Positions 14,605 through 25,756 are shown, numbered from the stretch's first letter. The stretch: 33,039 nucleotides of DNA from Pedobacter psychrodurus (GCF_004331735.1 NZ_SJSO01000010.1:1-33039); one strand, 5' to 3'. A program made the numbers and translations. Notes: generated by a model not told the origin, from the letters alone.

Positions 14605-16620
14605 TTAACGGTTACCCACATACGTTTCTGCAGATGGTAAAGACGTTTTACCGTTCACTCCTATCGTTTTAATAAAATAATAGTTAATCTTTCCTTTATC
14701 ATAAGTGGCATCAGTGTGTGTTAAAATTTTCGCATCTATATCGGCAATCTTTGTAGGATCTGCGCCTCTAACATATCTGTAAAGTTCATATTTAGCCACT
14801 TCACTTTGCGAAGGTTGCCATTGTAAAATAATGCTTTTATTATCTTTACCAGTAAACGATTTTAATGCACTTGGAGCATAAACCAATTGATTACTGCTTA
14901 CCGTTATTTCATTGCTAAATCCGCTTTCTTTATCGGTACTGGTTACACCGGTTATTTTATAGCTCACTTCAACATCATTAAAGAGAAATTCATCCTTAAA
15001 TGTATTTTTAAAACCTAGAACAGGTGTTTTATTAACTTTAACATAAGGTGAATTTCCAGATTTTCTGTAAATATTATAACCAGATACCTGTTTTACAACA
15101 GTTGTATCTTGCCAAAAAAGGTAAATACCTTTTCCATCTTTTTTGAAATCTACGATAACCGGTGCCGCAATGCTAAAATTCGGATTACTAAGGTAAAATA
15201 TTTTAGAAAAAACGCTTCTGGTGTTACTTAAATTTTCAGTAACAAGGGCATAGCCAACGGTTGGTGATAAATTATCTGCTGTATCGATATAAACGTAATT
15301 TCTTTTGGCCTTCGCATCAAAATAGATCATTTCTGTAATCGGTTTCATGTCGCCCCCAACCTCATTGGTACGATATACATAGTATCCACGGGTATCATTA
15401 TTGTAATCTGTCCAACTAATTACATGATGTTTGTTTACATTTTTAACAACAACATTTGCCGGTGGATCTGATGGTTTGATTTGATGAACTAAGCCGTAAA
15501 TTTTAATTCCTCTTTCTGTAGCCCTTCCGAGTTTATCTACAACTACTAAATAGTAATAATATTTTTGGCCAGGTATAACCGTTTTATCAATATAACTGTA
15601 TCCAGCGGTTGAGGCTAAAAGTTTATAACCGCTTTCATACTCTGTAGAGCGGTAAACATTTACTACACTCACATAATCCGGCTTTATAAAAGCCCAATTT
15701 AATTTTATGCTATTATTGGTAGAATCGGCAGTTGCCGTAAATATTTTAGGTATTAACATCTGTTGATCTAAAGATGCCACCTGAAGTGTATCTGATACTA
15801 TTTTTGCACCACCACCAAAGCGGTTTACCGGACTAATGCTATATTGATAAAGCACATCTTTACTTACTTGATTATCTTCCACAGTGTAGATTATGCTATC
15901 ACCACGGTGCTCAATATTATATGTTGTTAAAATTCTATTGAAAGGCATTTTAACGCCATCACTTCTTTTCACCAATAATACCTCAGGTAATTCTGCAGTA
16001 GCCTTGGCTCTCCATTCTATTCTAAATACATCTCCAGTAGTTTTTCTATAGGTCCTTTTTGGTTTATTGGTTATAAAAAAATCATTAGCAGAAACAGGTG
16101 ATGAGGTATATTTATGCTGTTCGGTTCCATCTCTTTTAAGCTGTATTACCCTGTATTGATAAACCGCATTATGTTTCGCGGTAGTATCAACCAATAAAAT
16201 ATTAAATGCAATTGCCAATGGCTGTTGAGTAAGATAAACAGAAAGCGAATCGTAATTAAACTTCTTTTTAAATATCGGCCACACCTCATCTGCCGTATAA
16301 GCAGTAGTTGGATTGTATTCAAAAACTTTGTTTTTTGCTGCCTGATAATTATTTTTTAGTTCTTCGTAATTAGAAGGGGTACTAAATTTATATAACTCTT
16401 GCCAATTGGATTCATTTTGTGCTTTCCGATCTAAACGAAAAGCAATTACATCTCCATCTGGGTGTTCGGCAGAAGCAGGCTTAAATAAATTGTATATATA
16501 ATTGCCTTTATACCCATTAAAGGCAACTTTACCTTCCTTTTGAGCATTGGCCTGTAAAGCAATTTGTACGAAAAGCATCATCAAGAAACTTTTAACTACT
16601 AGAATTCTATACGGTTTCAT
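14605..16620 (-). CDS. Secreted fibronectin-type-III protein, last gene of the surface operon
   Basis: This 671-residue protein has a Sec signal peptide (1-27, ending QANAQ) and no membrane anchor. The N-terminal 280 residues are less recognisable; the rest is a chain of fibronectin-type-III-like domains. Visible repeats open with an IKLNW / HVISW / IYLFW / IILQW strand, continue with a VNVYRS / YYVYRT / YNIYRK / YELYRY strand, and close with a Y-x-Y strand such as KYYYYLVVVD. These start near residues 290, 395, 495 and 585. There is no T9SS C-terminal sorting domain. The ATG follows the stop of the giant gene by two bases, implying translational coupling and a joint role at the cell surface or in the periplasm. 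Confidence 0.87.
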   Translation of the reverse strand: MKPYRILVVKSFLMMLFVQIALQANAQKEGKVAFNGYKGNYIYNLFKPASAEHPDGDVIAFRLDRKAQNESNWQELYKFSTPSNYEELKNNYQAAKNKVFEYNPTTAYTADEVWPIFKKKFNYDSLSVYLTQQPLAIAFNILLVDTTAKHNAVYQYRVIQLKRDGTEQHKYTSSPVSANDFFITNKPKRTYRKTTGDVFRIEWRAKATAELPEVLLVKRSDGVKMPFNRILTTYNIEHRGDSIIYTVEDNQVSKDVLYQYSISPVNRFGGGAKIVSDTLQVASLDQQMLIPKIFTATADSTNNSIKLNWAFIKPDYVSVVNVYRSTEYESGYKLLASTAGYSYIDKTVIPGQKYYYYLVVVDKLGRATERGIKIYGLVHQIKPSDPPANVVVKNVNKHHVISWTDYNNDTRGYYVYRTNEVGGDMKPITEMIYFDAKAKRNYVYIDTADNLSPTVGYALVTENLSNTRSVFSKIFYLSNPNFSIAAPVIVDFKKDGKGIYLFWQDTTVVKQVSGYNIYRKSGNSPYVKVNKTPVLGFKNTFKDEFLFNDVEVSYKITGVTSTDKESGFSNEITVSSNQLVYAPSALKSFTGKDNKSIILQWQPSQSEVAKYELYRYVRGADPTKIADIDAKILTHTDATYDKGKINYYFIKTIGVNGKTSLPSAETYVGNR

Positions 16621-16622
16621 AA

Positions 16623-19600
16623 CTATTGATACGTTTTAGATTGATTTGAAATGAAAATACCTTTGTTATTTACCCCTGCTTCTACACCTAATACCAGCGT
16701 TTTATTAAAGCCTACCCTAACACAAGGTATTGGACTACAGATATCTGTAAAGCCTATACTTACGCAAGGTGTTTCGCAACTGCTGTTACAAACGCCAGCA
16801 CCAACATAAGCACTTCCCTGTAAGGTAAATGTAAGCCCCATTGTTGCAGAAAACTCTCCTTTAAGTGGCGCTAAATATCCATTAATATCTGCATGTGCAT
16901 CGGCTCCTAAATTGATACCTGCACAGGCTAAACCTATACTTGCCCCAGCACTCAATTTTACAAATGCGCCCACGCGGCCACCTACACTAATTGCAATATC
17001 TTCGGGTTTTAAGCTGAAATTAGCCTTTAAATATGCCGCAGCATATAAACCGTGGGTAAATGAGCAATGTGCAACAGGATTAAGATCTAAATCAAAGCTT
17101 GGCAATAATGGTATTGGCATCTTGGCCGATACGATTAGTAAAACTCCTTTTACATCATTAAATGCTGTTTTTGTAGCATTGGGCAGATCGGTGCCACCAA
17201 AATGTTTATAGAATGAGTTTTTTTGCGATTCGCTTAACGTTGCATTACCAACCATAAAACCAACACCAATACCTGTAAATGGTGTATATTTCACATCGGC
17301 CAGGCCATTACTAAAAATATACCAGTCGCTACTTCCAAGTTTTAATTCTGCATCTAAATCTAAACTGGCAAAATTTGTATTCTGATTAAGATGGCCGGAA
17401 CCGATTAAGGCTTTTTGGGTAAAATCGTATACAATGCTTAACCCTTTTACTCCGCCGGCATCCATATTATTCACACCGATTGCGGATGAATTTGCTACTA
17501 CATCTCCTTTAATTGTAAAGCTCATTGGCGAAGGGGCTATTCCGTTAGCACCTGTCATATCACCACCGAAAGTAAAGTATTCCCACTCATTATTGGCAAC
17601 CTTACTTTGCCCGGTTGCTTTATCTAAGTAACTTCCAGATTTTTCGTCTTCATTAAGGTATATTTTGGTGTCTTTCGGCACAACCAATTTGGTCTCGCTT
17701 TTTGTTTTAGTAAGTTCAACATCGATTTTATATTTACCTGCAACATCTTTATCTTTTAAATAACCTTTTAAATAAAGTTCTCCATTGGTAAAGCGCTGCT
17801 CGCCATCAAATGTTACTTTTATGCCTTTGGTGTCGAGTCCTAAATTTTGAAATTTCACATCGTGTTTATGCGCTAATTTGCCATTTTCTGCTTTGTAAGT
17901 TAAATCATAGGTTACTAAATCCAAGCCTGTAAAACCTGGTATATCCATATTTAAATCGCCCCTAAAAGTTACAAAATCCGATCCGCCCCAAACAGTGCTT
18001 GGTTTATATTTAGCGATGCCATTTAAGGTAACTGCCGGTTGTTTATCGGAAAGTAAAATCCTCGTGTCATTTTCATTACCGGTATCATAAAGATTAATAT
18101 TGTTAATTTTAATTTCATCTGTAGGTTCTAAATCAGGCAAACCTTTAAGGCTAGCCAATGAGGTGCTACCAGATTTTGTTAACAGCGATACCGACCATGC
18201 GCCTTTATCTTTTGAATATCCCTTATCGTAACCGAAACTGGTGTATACATCGCTTCCTTTTATGGTAACTGGAAATGCATTCAGCAGTTTTAAACTATTC
18301 ACTTCAAAATCTCCAAAACCAATTTTATTCCTGGTAATTTTTAAGTTCGAAAAAGGAAAAGTTAGTCCTAGTGCATTTAAATTGCCTTTAAGGGTAAGCC
18401 CTTCGGAGCCAAAAGTCCAGATTGGAGCTTCTAACTGCCACTGGTTTAATTTAATGGTAATTTTTTGTTGGTTATCCGATTTGAAACCATTTTCGTTTAA
18501 AGTAAACCTTGCTTTAGCTTGTATGTCGCGATTAGTTGTATACGCTAAATCGGTGGTTAATGTGCCTAAAAACGAAATTCCTGTATTCGTTAACATTACA
18601 TTTCCATCTGGTGTAACACTGATATCATCTGCCCCGATAAACTTTGGTTTAGCGCGTGTATTGCTTGATACCAAAAATTGGGAAGTGGCTAAATCAGACT
18701 TACCGGTAGAAAATGTATATAAATTATTCGCCTTTTTATCTGCTGGCAAAGCAGTAATCAAAGCATAAGACGCACTCGCGTTATTGAGGTATAAATAGTT
18801 GTTATCGCCAACATTATCTGATGATGAGGTTTCTACACCTTTAGCCAAAGATGCCGCATATAAACCTACTTTTCCAAATATGCTGGCTGTTGTAGCGGTT
18901 TGAGGAGATAAAGCCAGCCCACCTTTATCTAAAATTTTAATATCGTATTTAGAGAATAACACGGCTTCCAAATCATTTTGATTGAAAACCATTCCATTTG
19001 CCAAGGTAAAAAAGCGGTCTTTTTCCTGTCCCGATGGTGCTTGGTTTATATTTACCAAAATATCGGTAAATTCAAGTTTACGATCCACGTACTTTCTCTT
19101 AAGGGTGCTTTCACTTACATTACCGGTTGGGCTTAACCTACCTGATATTTTATATTGCGTTTGGGTTATCGGCTGAGCTTTGGTTAGTTCGATCGGGAAA
19201 CCATACATACTATTTACATTCATATTAGGCGCTTTTATGAACAGGAGTACAACTTTAGCATTTACACCGCCGGGGTTTATGGTTTGGGTACCCCCAATGT
19301 AGTCTACTTTAGTACCAATAATTGTAAATGATCTATTGGCGGGCAACCTGCTGATCGTTATTGTAGTGTGTGTTTCATTAAAAACAGCAGTGCTTATGCT
19401 ATGATCTGGCTGATTATTATTTGGAGTTGCACTTACATCATCGTATAGCAGATATCCTTCATTGGCATGGGTTTGATTAGCGCCATCTGGCGAGACAAGC
19501 TCTTCATAGAAACCATTGTTATTCGGCCCCGACATTTCATTCTGCTGCACTGCGCTATAATAGTTGTTATTCTTAGGCACTACTGATGCCATTTCAGTCG

Positions 19601-22600
19601 TTGTAGCTTTTTTAAGTGCCCCTATTTTTTGAATTTTTATCGGTTTAACAACTTTTATCGGTTCTGGCTCGTTAGGTTTAACCGGTGGTATAACCGGAGG
19701 AGGTGTTTTTGGAGCCTTATTGTCGGTTGGCATTCCAATTACATCAGGTGTAGCTGAAGCTACAATTACTTTAGTACTGGTTTTAACATATTCGTCTTCA
19801 TCAAAACCCTCTACATAAGCATTAAAATTACCATTTAAAGGTTTGGTTTCCCAATTACCATAAACCTCCTTCGCAGTAATTGTTACTGTAATGGCAGGTT
19901 CTACTTCAACATCAACAACTACGTCTGTAAGTCCATCAGCATGTGCCTGCGTTTTTGCAATGGTGTAATTTTTATCAACGGGCACTATTTTTAAATCAAA
20001 TTGACTCCCCCCCGCAGCAACCTCCACTGTTGTGAAATTTTTACCTAAAGAAGTCCCTTTGGTTTGTGTATAGTTATTTGTATTTAAGACTATAACATCG
20101 CTTGCCAACGTGATTTTTGTTCCTTTTTTATAACAACGTACGATGAAATTGCGTGTATTCTTTTTAACTTCGAATTTTACAACTTTATTGATGCTAATGC
20201 CATCTAAAGTAACAACAGTTGTTTTATAATTAGCCCTATCAACAGGGATTATGGTAAAGGCAACTTTCCCTTTTGGCGATTGCAATATTGCTGAAATACC
20301 ACTTTCTGGTTTATAATCGCTCCAGCTAAAATCATCTCCAACAATAATTCTGGCGGCCACTTTATTTTCTTTATCATCAACCACTGTTGTGGTTAACAGA
20401 ATTGGCAAATCCATGTATACTTTGCCCAGGTTTTCGCGTTGTCCTTTTACCAATGGTTTACCACTGTTTAATTTTTTATAGGTAACTAAAAATCCATTTT
20501 TGGTAAGCCGGAGTAATTTCCAATTGCTCATCAACCAGGTATTAATGTTTTCGAATAAAAAACGGCCATTTGTACCGGTTATAAAATCCTGCTGTGGTTT
20601 TTTATCTTTTAAATAAGTTTCAATCTGGCTATCTGTTGCTGTATTTGCCAAGCCAGACATATTAAAAAGTTCTACGTTTACACCCGATAGTACGGATGTG
20701 CTTGCATTACTGCTTGGGTAAACTGCTCCATCTATATAAGGTGCCAAAGGAACAACTGGTACATGTAGGTATCCAATATTATAATCCTGTGTTAAAATGG
20801 TTTGTTCATCAGTAAAATGACCTTGTTTTTGAGCTTCAAAATTCAATACACTCGTTACAGAAAAAGCATCCTGGGTGATGTAATTATCCTGACTGGTACT
20901 TATCGGCTCGGCAAAAATATAATACTTATCATTAATATCTGCCGGTGTAACCAACCTATCAAAGGCAAAATAGCCCTCTTTACCTGCAGATCCAAATGAA
21001 GTAGTTTTATCTATAATTTCGTATTTCTCGGTTTGATTTTTTTCATTTTTCCGCTCCCATATCTTTTTAAAATAAGTTGCTTTATTCGGGTCTCCGTCAT
21101 TTACCGGACGGCCAATTGGTATGTCTTCACCAATTTTTCGGCATAAATAAACATCCATACCTGGTACTAGCGTAAGGTTACCTGGCCCGTTATACACGGC
21201 TAATTTAGATTTGAAACTGTATTGTTGTACTGTTGCCGTTAACTCTGGCAGCTTAATATCTTCATTTTGGTTATAAGGGATGGCGTAAGGCTTTGAGTAA
21301 TACTGATTACTTTGAACTAAAATTACCAAATTGTATGTTTTGCCATCATTAAAAGTATTGTAATCTTGCATTCCGACCTTAAAAGAATATTCGCCATTTT
21401 TTTTAACCGTTGTAGTGGCTATTATACTTTCGTCTGATAATATAGTTCCATCTTTAAAAAAATCTTTCTGGGATAAATTGCCTTTTAAGAGCTTTAGTTC
21501 TGTCCCTTCTGGTAATGGCAATGCTATATTCGTTTTGCCATAAGGTTGTTTCCAATTGTACGTGTACCTTCCAGAAACATTCATAGAAATGAATTTTGGC
21601 CCAAATGAAACTGTTTCTGTTAAATTTTTATTCTGAAAAGTTGTGGCTTCAAAAGCATTCGTTTTACCGCCAATTTTACTTACCGTTTGTGGACTAAAAT
21701 ATAAAGCATCCAATTCATCGGTTGGTTCAAAAAACACAGTATATGCATCATTTGCACTTACTGAACTTACTAAGTTTGAAAAAGTGGTGCTAAAATTATT
21801 TGCATCAAGCTCGTTAATACCTGATGTACCAACTACTACAAAACGCTGTGTGCTTTTTTTAATAATATCAACACCTAATACTGCTGAAGACTTGTAAATG
21901 GGAATATCTTTTGTTTGCCCAATTATGTTTTGCGCCTCGCCGTTAAATACATTTTCGGTTTTACGTAGTAAGTAAAGTTTGCCCTTATAATTACGTTGCG
22001 CTGCTGTGGTTAACTTGGCATTCACTTTATAACTATAGGCCTCAACTATGCTCTCATTCAAGGTAATGCTTGTATTATTTGCATTAGGTACAACAAACCA
22101 ATTTGGGTCTGACAGGTGATTATCCTCTATTTTCACGACTAAACCTTCAACAAAAGCATAGCGCTTACCCGATATATTTATAGGTTCTGCAACTCTAAAT
22201 TGAGCTTGGTTAATTGGAACATCAATTTTAAAATTCCCCATCCCATCGGTTTTACCTATTGCTACAATTGTAGCAGATGGAATTATTGGTGCTCCGTAAG
22301 GATATGTTAATAAATCGCTTACCGATGCAATACTGTCTTGTTCTTCTGAATGTATTTTTTCGACACCGTTTTCCATCACTTTAACACTTTTGGTTACTTT
22401 AAAAACTGGTGCCAACAATTGCACTTTTAATACCTGTACATTTTTATTGGCCACAGGAAAACCTTTTTCCAGCTCTGTTAAAACAACATTTTTATCAAGC
22501 TCTGCTTTTATTTTCATTAACTCAGGTTTAGATTTTGCATTCTGCAATTGCGTTTCGAGTTTGAGTTTTAGCGCTTTATCTTGCTTTATTTTGTTAAAGC

Positions 22601-24002
22601 CTGTTGCATAATTATCATAAAAATTATACTGCAAAGTGCCTGATAAGGCGATTGTATAATCTGTAATAATTTTTTCGGATTTTACTGTAAATGTTCTTTC
22701 TTCTGATAATACACCAGTCGCTATATGCTTTACTTGCCAGGTATAATTGTTACCGTCTTTTATATAAGCAGCCATTGCTGGCGATGATTTAAAATCTATA
22801 GTTTCTTTATTAACAGGAATAAGAATGCCGTTATCTTTTGGTGCATTTTGCTTATTACCGCCCAATCCTTTAGTCAAATTTGCTTTCTTTTCGGCCGCTA
22901 GATCTTCTGCATTTTTTACTTTAGTAATATGTAGTTCGTATTTAGCATTGTTGCTAAAATTGTTTTGTTTCATGGCAACTGGACCATCGTAAAAACCAAC
23001 ATTATCATTTTTCGAGGTATTATCGGCAAAACTCCAGTCAAAAACTAGGTCATCTAATTTCTTAAACCTTAAATTTGCTTGAGGTGTATTTAACTGAAGT
23101 ATTGAGGTGATATAAGGTTTTTCGCCATACCTAAATTCGTTGGCACGGCTTATTCCATTGTTCTTAAAAATGATTTTCCCACTTGGATCGGAAGCAATTA
23201 CCCGCCAGGCGTAACGTTTGCCTTCTATTAATGGCGGATCAGATGGTAATAATGTTGTACTGATGCTATTCACTATTGTTCTATCAATTTTTAACCACGA
23301 GGTTGCATTTAAAATCTGGTTAGGGTCTTTCCTTTCATCGGGCATCTCTGCAACCTGAAATTGATACATCACCGTTATTGATTGCGGCAAATTATTCCCC
23401 CAAACAAAAGATTGACCAGTGAATGCAGGAATTGAGCTATTAGCAGATGGATTAATCAATACCGGCGCATCAGGATAAATAATGCTGATGAACGAACAAC
23501 CCAATGGAGCACCTGTAGAAATAACCTGATTTGTTGTCATATCTACCGCCTGGATACAAAAAGTGTAATTGCCTTCAGGTAACCGGGAAGTCTGCACCAG
23601 CTTTACCTTATCAATTCCATATACATTTAGTGTATTTAAATCGAAAATATCTTTTAAAGCCAGGCCGTTAAGCTGTTTGGTTTCGTTTGGGTTTAAAATA
23701 ATGGGCTGCAACGGAACATAAGTCGATTTTGTAGAAATTTTAATGCCATTATCTCCACTTAGCTGCCCTGTTAACTTAATTTTTTTCTGGGTTGAGGTTA
23801 GGTTTTGTACAATCAATAATACTTTGGATGCATTTGTACCTGCATAATCTGCATAAAACGGAGAATAAGGTGGTGTAACAGTAACATTAATATTAACCTG
23901 AGCTTGTGCAAATAAACCATTAGAAACCATTGTTAAAATGGCTATCAAAAGCAAAGCAGCACTTCTTTTAAAACGCTTTATGATTGGATAAAATTTAGTC
24001 AT
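16623..24002 (-). CDS. Giant secreted multidomain protein (2459 aa), TANFOR-like N-terminus
   Basis: After a signal peptide (about 1-35, ending GLFAQA), residues 36-175 resemble the TANFOR-type domain of Bacteroidota surface proteins (VTVTPPYSPFYADYAG, then SRLPEGNYTFCIQAVD and APLGCSFISI). Two Ig/FnIII-like segments follow (about 178-290 and 300-445; GKRYAWRVIASDPSGK, NNYTWQVKHIATG). A long beta-rich body contains carboxypeptidase-regulatory-like pieces (DGMGNFKIDVPI, GTNGRFLFENI). A proline/lysine-rich linker sits near 1420-1455 (TPPPVIPPVKPNEPEP). The C-terminal third is glycine-rich amphipathic beta sequence ending with five cysteines at about 2405-2428 (CNSSCETPC, CSPIPC). No catalytic motif or sorting domain was recognised. 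It is second-to-last in the operon; I infer a large structural or adhesive surface protein. Confidence 0.8.
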   Translation of the reverse strand: MTKFYPIIKRFKRSAALLLIAILTMVSNGLFAQAQVNINVTVTPPYSPFYADYAGTNASKVLLIVQNLTSTQKKIKLTGQLSGDNGIKISTKSTYVPLQPIILNPNETKQLNGLALKDIFDLNTLNVYGIDKVKLVQTSRLPEGNYTFCIQAVDMTTNQVISTGAPLGCSFISIIYPDAPVLINPSANSSIPAFTGQSFVWGNNLPQSITVMYQFQVAEMPDERKDPNQILNATSWLKIDRTIVNSISTTLLPSDPPLIEGKRYAWRVIASDPSGKIIFKNNGISRANEFRYGEKPYITSILQLNTPQANLRFKKLDDLVFDWSFADNTSKNDNVGFYDGPVAMKQNNFSNNAKYELHITKVKNAEDLAAEKKANLTKGLGGNKQNAPKDNGILIPVNKETIDFKSSPAMAAYIKDGNNYTWQVKHIATGVLSEERTFTVKSEKIITDYTIALSGTLQYNFYDNYATGFNKIKQDKALKLKLETQLQNAKSKPELMKIKAELDKNVVLTELEKGFPVANKNVQVLKVQLLAPVFKVTKSVKVMENGVEKIHSEEQDSIASVSDLLTYPYGAPIIPSATIVAIGKTDGMGNFKIDVPINQAQFRVAEPINISGKRYAFVEGLVVKIEDNHLSDPNWFVVPNANNTSITLNESIVEAYSYKVNAKLTTAAQRNYKGKLYLLRKTENVFNGEAQNIIGQTKDIPIYKSSAVLGVDIIKKSTQRFVVVGTSGINELDANNFSTTFSNLVSSVSANDAYTVFFEPTDELDALYFSPQTVSKIGGKTNAFEATTFQNKNLTETVSFGPKFISMNVSGRYTYNWKQPYGKTNIALPLPEGTELKLLKGNLSQKDFFKDGTILSDESIIATTTVKKNGEYSFKVGMQDYNTFNDGKTYNLVILVQSNQYYSKPYAIPYNQNEDIKLPELTATVQQYSFKSKLAVYNGPGNLTLVPGMDVYLCRKIGEDIPIGRPVNDGDPNKATYFKKIWERKNEKNQTEKYEIIDKTTSFGSAGKEGYFAFDRLVTPADINDKYYIFAEPISTSQDNYITQDAFSVTSVLNFEAQKQGHFTDEQTILTQDYNIGYLHVPVVPLAPYIDGAVYPSSNASTSVLSGVNVELFNMSGLANTATDSQIETYLKDKKPQQDFITGTNGRFLFENINTWLMSNWKLLRLTKNGFLVTYKKLNSGKPLVKGQRENLGKVYMDLPILLTTTVVDDKENKVAARIIVGDDFSWSDYKPESGISAILQSPKGKVAFTIIPVDRANYKTTVVTLDGISINKVVKFEVKKNTRNFIVRCYKKGTKITLASDVIVLNTNNYTQTKGTSLGKNFTTVEVAAGGSQFDLKIVPVDKNYTIAKTQAHADGLTDVVVDVEVEPAITVTITAKEVYGNWETKPLNGNFNAYVEGFDEDEYVKTSTKVIVASATPDVIGMPTDNKAPKTPPPVIPPVKPNEPEPIKVVKPIKIQKIGALKKATTTEMASVVPKNNNYYSAVQQNEMSGPNNNGFYEELVSPDGANQTHANEGYLLYDDVSATPNNNQPDHSISTAVFNETHTTITISRLPANRSFTIIGTKVDYIGGTQTINPGGVNAKVVLLFIKAPNMNVNSMYGFPIELTKAQPITQTQYKISGRLSPTGNVSESTLKRKYVDRKLEFTDILVNINQAPSGQEKDRFFTLANGMVFNQNDLEAVLFSKYDIKILDKGGLALSPQTATTASIFGKVGLYAASLAKGVETSSSDNVGDNNYLYLNNASASYALITALPADKKANNLYTFSTGKSDLATSQFLVSSNTRAKPKFIGADDISVTPDGNVMLTNTGISFLGTLTTDLAYTTNRDIQAKARFTLNENGFKSDNQQKITIKLNQWQLEAPIWTFGSEGLTLKGNLNALGLTFPFSNLKITRNKIGFGDFEVNSLKLLNAFPVTIKGSDVYTSFGYDKGYSKDKGAWSVSLLTKSGSTSLASLKGLPDLEPTDEIKINNINLYDTGNENDTRILLSDKQPAVTLNGIAKYKPSTVWGGSDFVTFRGDLNMDIPGFTGLDLVTYDLTYKAENGKLAHKHDVKFQNLGLDTKGIKVTFDGEQRFTNGELYLKGYLKDKDVAGKYKIDVELTKTKSETKLVVPKDTKIYLNEDEKSGSYLDKATGQSKVANNEWEYFTFGGDMTGANGIAPSPMSFTIKGDVVANSSAIGVNNMDAGGVKGLSIVYDFTQKALIGSGHLNQNTNFASLDLDAELKLGSSDWYIFSNGLADVKYTPFTGIGVGFMVGNATLSESQKNSFYKHFGGTDLPNATKTAFNDVKGVLLIVSAKMPIPLLPSFDLDLNPVAHCSFTHGLYAAAYLKANFSLKPEDIAISVGGRVGAFVKLSAGASIGLACAGINLGADAHADINGYLAPLKGEFSATMGLTFTLQGSAYVGAGVCNSSCETPCVSIGFTDICSPIPCVRVGFNKTLVLGVEAGVNNKGIFISNQSKTYQ

Positions 24003-24020
24003 AGCAATTGATGTTAAAAT

Positions 24021-25694
24021 TTAAAAGGAATGTGTTAAACCAAGATTTGATCTGAATTCGTTAAACGAAGGAAGCGTTGCATCCTTCGAATTGCTCTTTA
24101 AATAGTTAAGCGTTAAATTGGCCGCATTTCTTTTACCGAGGCGATAAGAACTGTTGAAATTGATGTTGAAAATGTTTCCTGCATCGATATTGTTATTGCG
24201 CTGTAGTTGATAGCTAACAGAGGCATTTAAGCCTAAATTACCTTTATCTAAAGCCTGACTAACCCCTAAAGTTGGCCCGTAAAAAATAGTTTTGCCAAAA
24301 GTTACTTCTGCCACGGTATAACTTACATTGGCATTGGCACTGAATAATTTTTTGGGCAAACCGAACTGATAAGATAAATTGGCCATTTTACTGTTAGATT
24401 TGTTATTTGGACTGGTTATTTCATTTAAATCTACCAGCGATTGTAAATTACCCACCAACACAAAACCATGCGTAATACTTTCATTATTGATATTATAGCG
24501 CAACATGGTACTTAAATTATGATTGGTTCTGGCCACTCGGAACATATCGATAATGGGGTTTAGCCCCCGATCTTGTGTAATACCAAAATTGGTATAGCGT
24601 AGGTCTGCACCGTAATTAGGTTTATTGAATGAAACATTGATCGCGCCGATTTTCCGGTTAGAACGGACTGATTTGTCGTGCAAAATGTTATCATTCTGTA
24701 CACCAAAACTTCCACCCAACTGTAATTGTCCTTTAATTAGGCGAAGTGCACCCTCAACCGTATAATTCTGAACATCGGTTTCGAAATAATAAGCGCCCAT
24801 ACTTTTATAATCAGGATCTACCCTTCGGTACCTAAACCTTACATTATAATTGGTAGCATTGTAGCCAATACTGGTTTGTGCAGCTGTTAATAACTGCGTT
24901 GATGCATTTAGCGTAATCAAATCTTTTATAAAATCTACTTTGTCTAGTTTTAGGTTTTCAACCGTATCCGATAATACATTTCGGGTATAGATACTACCCG
25001 AAACATCCATATCAAATACAAAATGTTTAAGGAAACTAAATTTTGAAGAAATGCCCAGTACCATATTTTCAGCCGGACTCAGTTCTGTAGAAATCGGTGT
25101 GTTGCTTAAAGAGCTGACTTGATCTTTAGCATTTAAGAAAATAACATCTACATGGTTGCGCTCAGTGCCCCAACCTAGTTTTGTGCTATAACCTGTTCTT
25201 TTGTAGGCCGCTTGTTGTGCTAAGGCAAGTGGCTGGTTTAGGTCTTCTTCTATTGCTTTGTTAAACCTGCCGTAAATAAAACCAAACCTCAGCTTGCCGG
25301 GGTTAAGCTCAATGCCCCCACCCAAGAAATTGTGCCCGGCTAAAGTAAAAGGTGAAAACTCTAAACTCTGCCAACCGGCATGAAAAGTAATCCATTTATA
25401 GGTAGGGCTAATACCATACTGATTAAATGGTTGTGTATAACTCCGCTGTTGATCGCTAACTACAACCGAGAATGGGAACGACACCCCGTAAACGGTTAAA
25501 GTTGGTGCTCCATTAAAAATATAAGAGAAATCTCTTTGTCTGGCCGGAATTCCACTTACATTATAAGTTCCAAGCCCAAGACCTATGGTACCGTTAAATA
25601 CAATTGGTTTTTGTTTTGTAATCTGGCCTAAGTCCTGCGATCTGGCAAAAAAAACAGCACTCAAAAACAGCACAAAAAGTGATATACGTTTCAT
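24021..25694 (-). CDS. Outer-membrane beta-barrel protein of the surface operon
   Basis: From the start chosen here the protein has 557 residues with a clean signal peptide (MKRISLFVLFLSAVFFARSQ). The frame is open 15 codons further (to 25739), but those residues precede the signal and overlap the spacer, so I reject them. The mature part alternates beta strands with aromatic ends (FRYRRVDPDYKSMGAYYF, NYGADLRYTNFGI, NLSYQFGLPKKLF). It ends NLGLTHSF, with the terminal Phe typical of barrels inserted by BamA. I do not recognise a named family. Its place between the collagen-like lipoprotein and the giant secreted protein suggests a pore or anchor for them; this is inference. Confidence 0.8.
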   Translation of the reverse strand: MKRISLFVLFLSAVFFARSQDLGQITKQKPIVFNGTIGLGLGTYNVSGIPARQRDFSYIFNGAPTLTVYGVSFPFSVVVSDQQRSYTQPFNQYGISPTYKWITFHAGWQSLEFSPFTLAGHNFLGGGIELNPGKLRFGFIYGRFNKAIEEDLNQPLALAQQAAYKRTGYSTKLGWGTERNHVDVIFLNAKDQVSSLSNTPISTELSPAENMVLGISSKFSFLKHFVFDMDVSGSIYTRNVLSDTVENLKLDKVDFIKDLITLNASTQLLTAAQTSIGYNATNYNVRFRYRRVDPDYKSMGAYYFETDVQNYTVEGALRLIKGQLQLGGSFGVQNDNILHDKSVRSNRKIGAINVSFNKPNYGADLRYTNFGITQDRGLNPIIDMFRVARTNHNLSTMLRYNINNESITHGFVLVGNLQSLVDLNEITSPNNKSNSKMANLSYQFGLPKKLFSANANVSYTVAEVTFGKTIFYGPTLGVSQALDKGNLGLNASVSYQLQRNNNIDAGNIFNINFNSSYRLGKRNAANLTLNYLKSNSKDATLPSFNEFRSNLGLTHSF

Positions 25695-25756
25695 AGATTC
25701 TACGTTTGTTAGAATGGGAATAATAGGTCGTATGTACATCTACAACCCTAATAACA

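Noticed and set aside
18241..18768. 175-codon plus-strand frame inside the giant gene
   Set aside because: Antisense shadow of a long, well-supported gene, without a start context or recognisable sequence.
25695..25739. Upstream start of the beta-barrel gene
   Set aside because: The 15 extra residues precede a complete signal peptide, which must be at the N-terminus.
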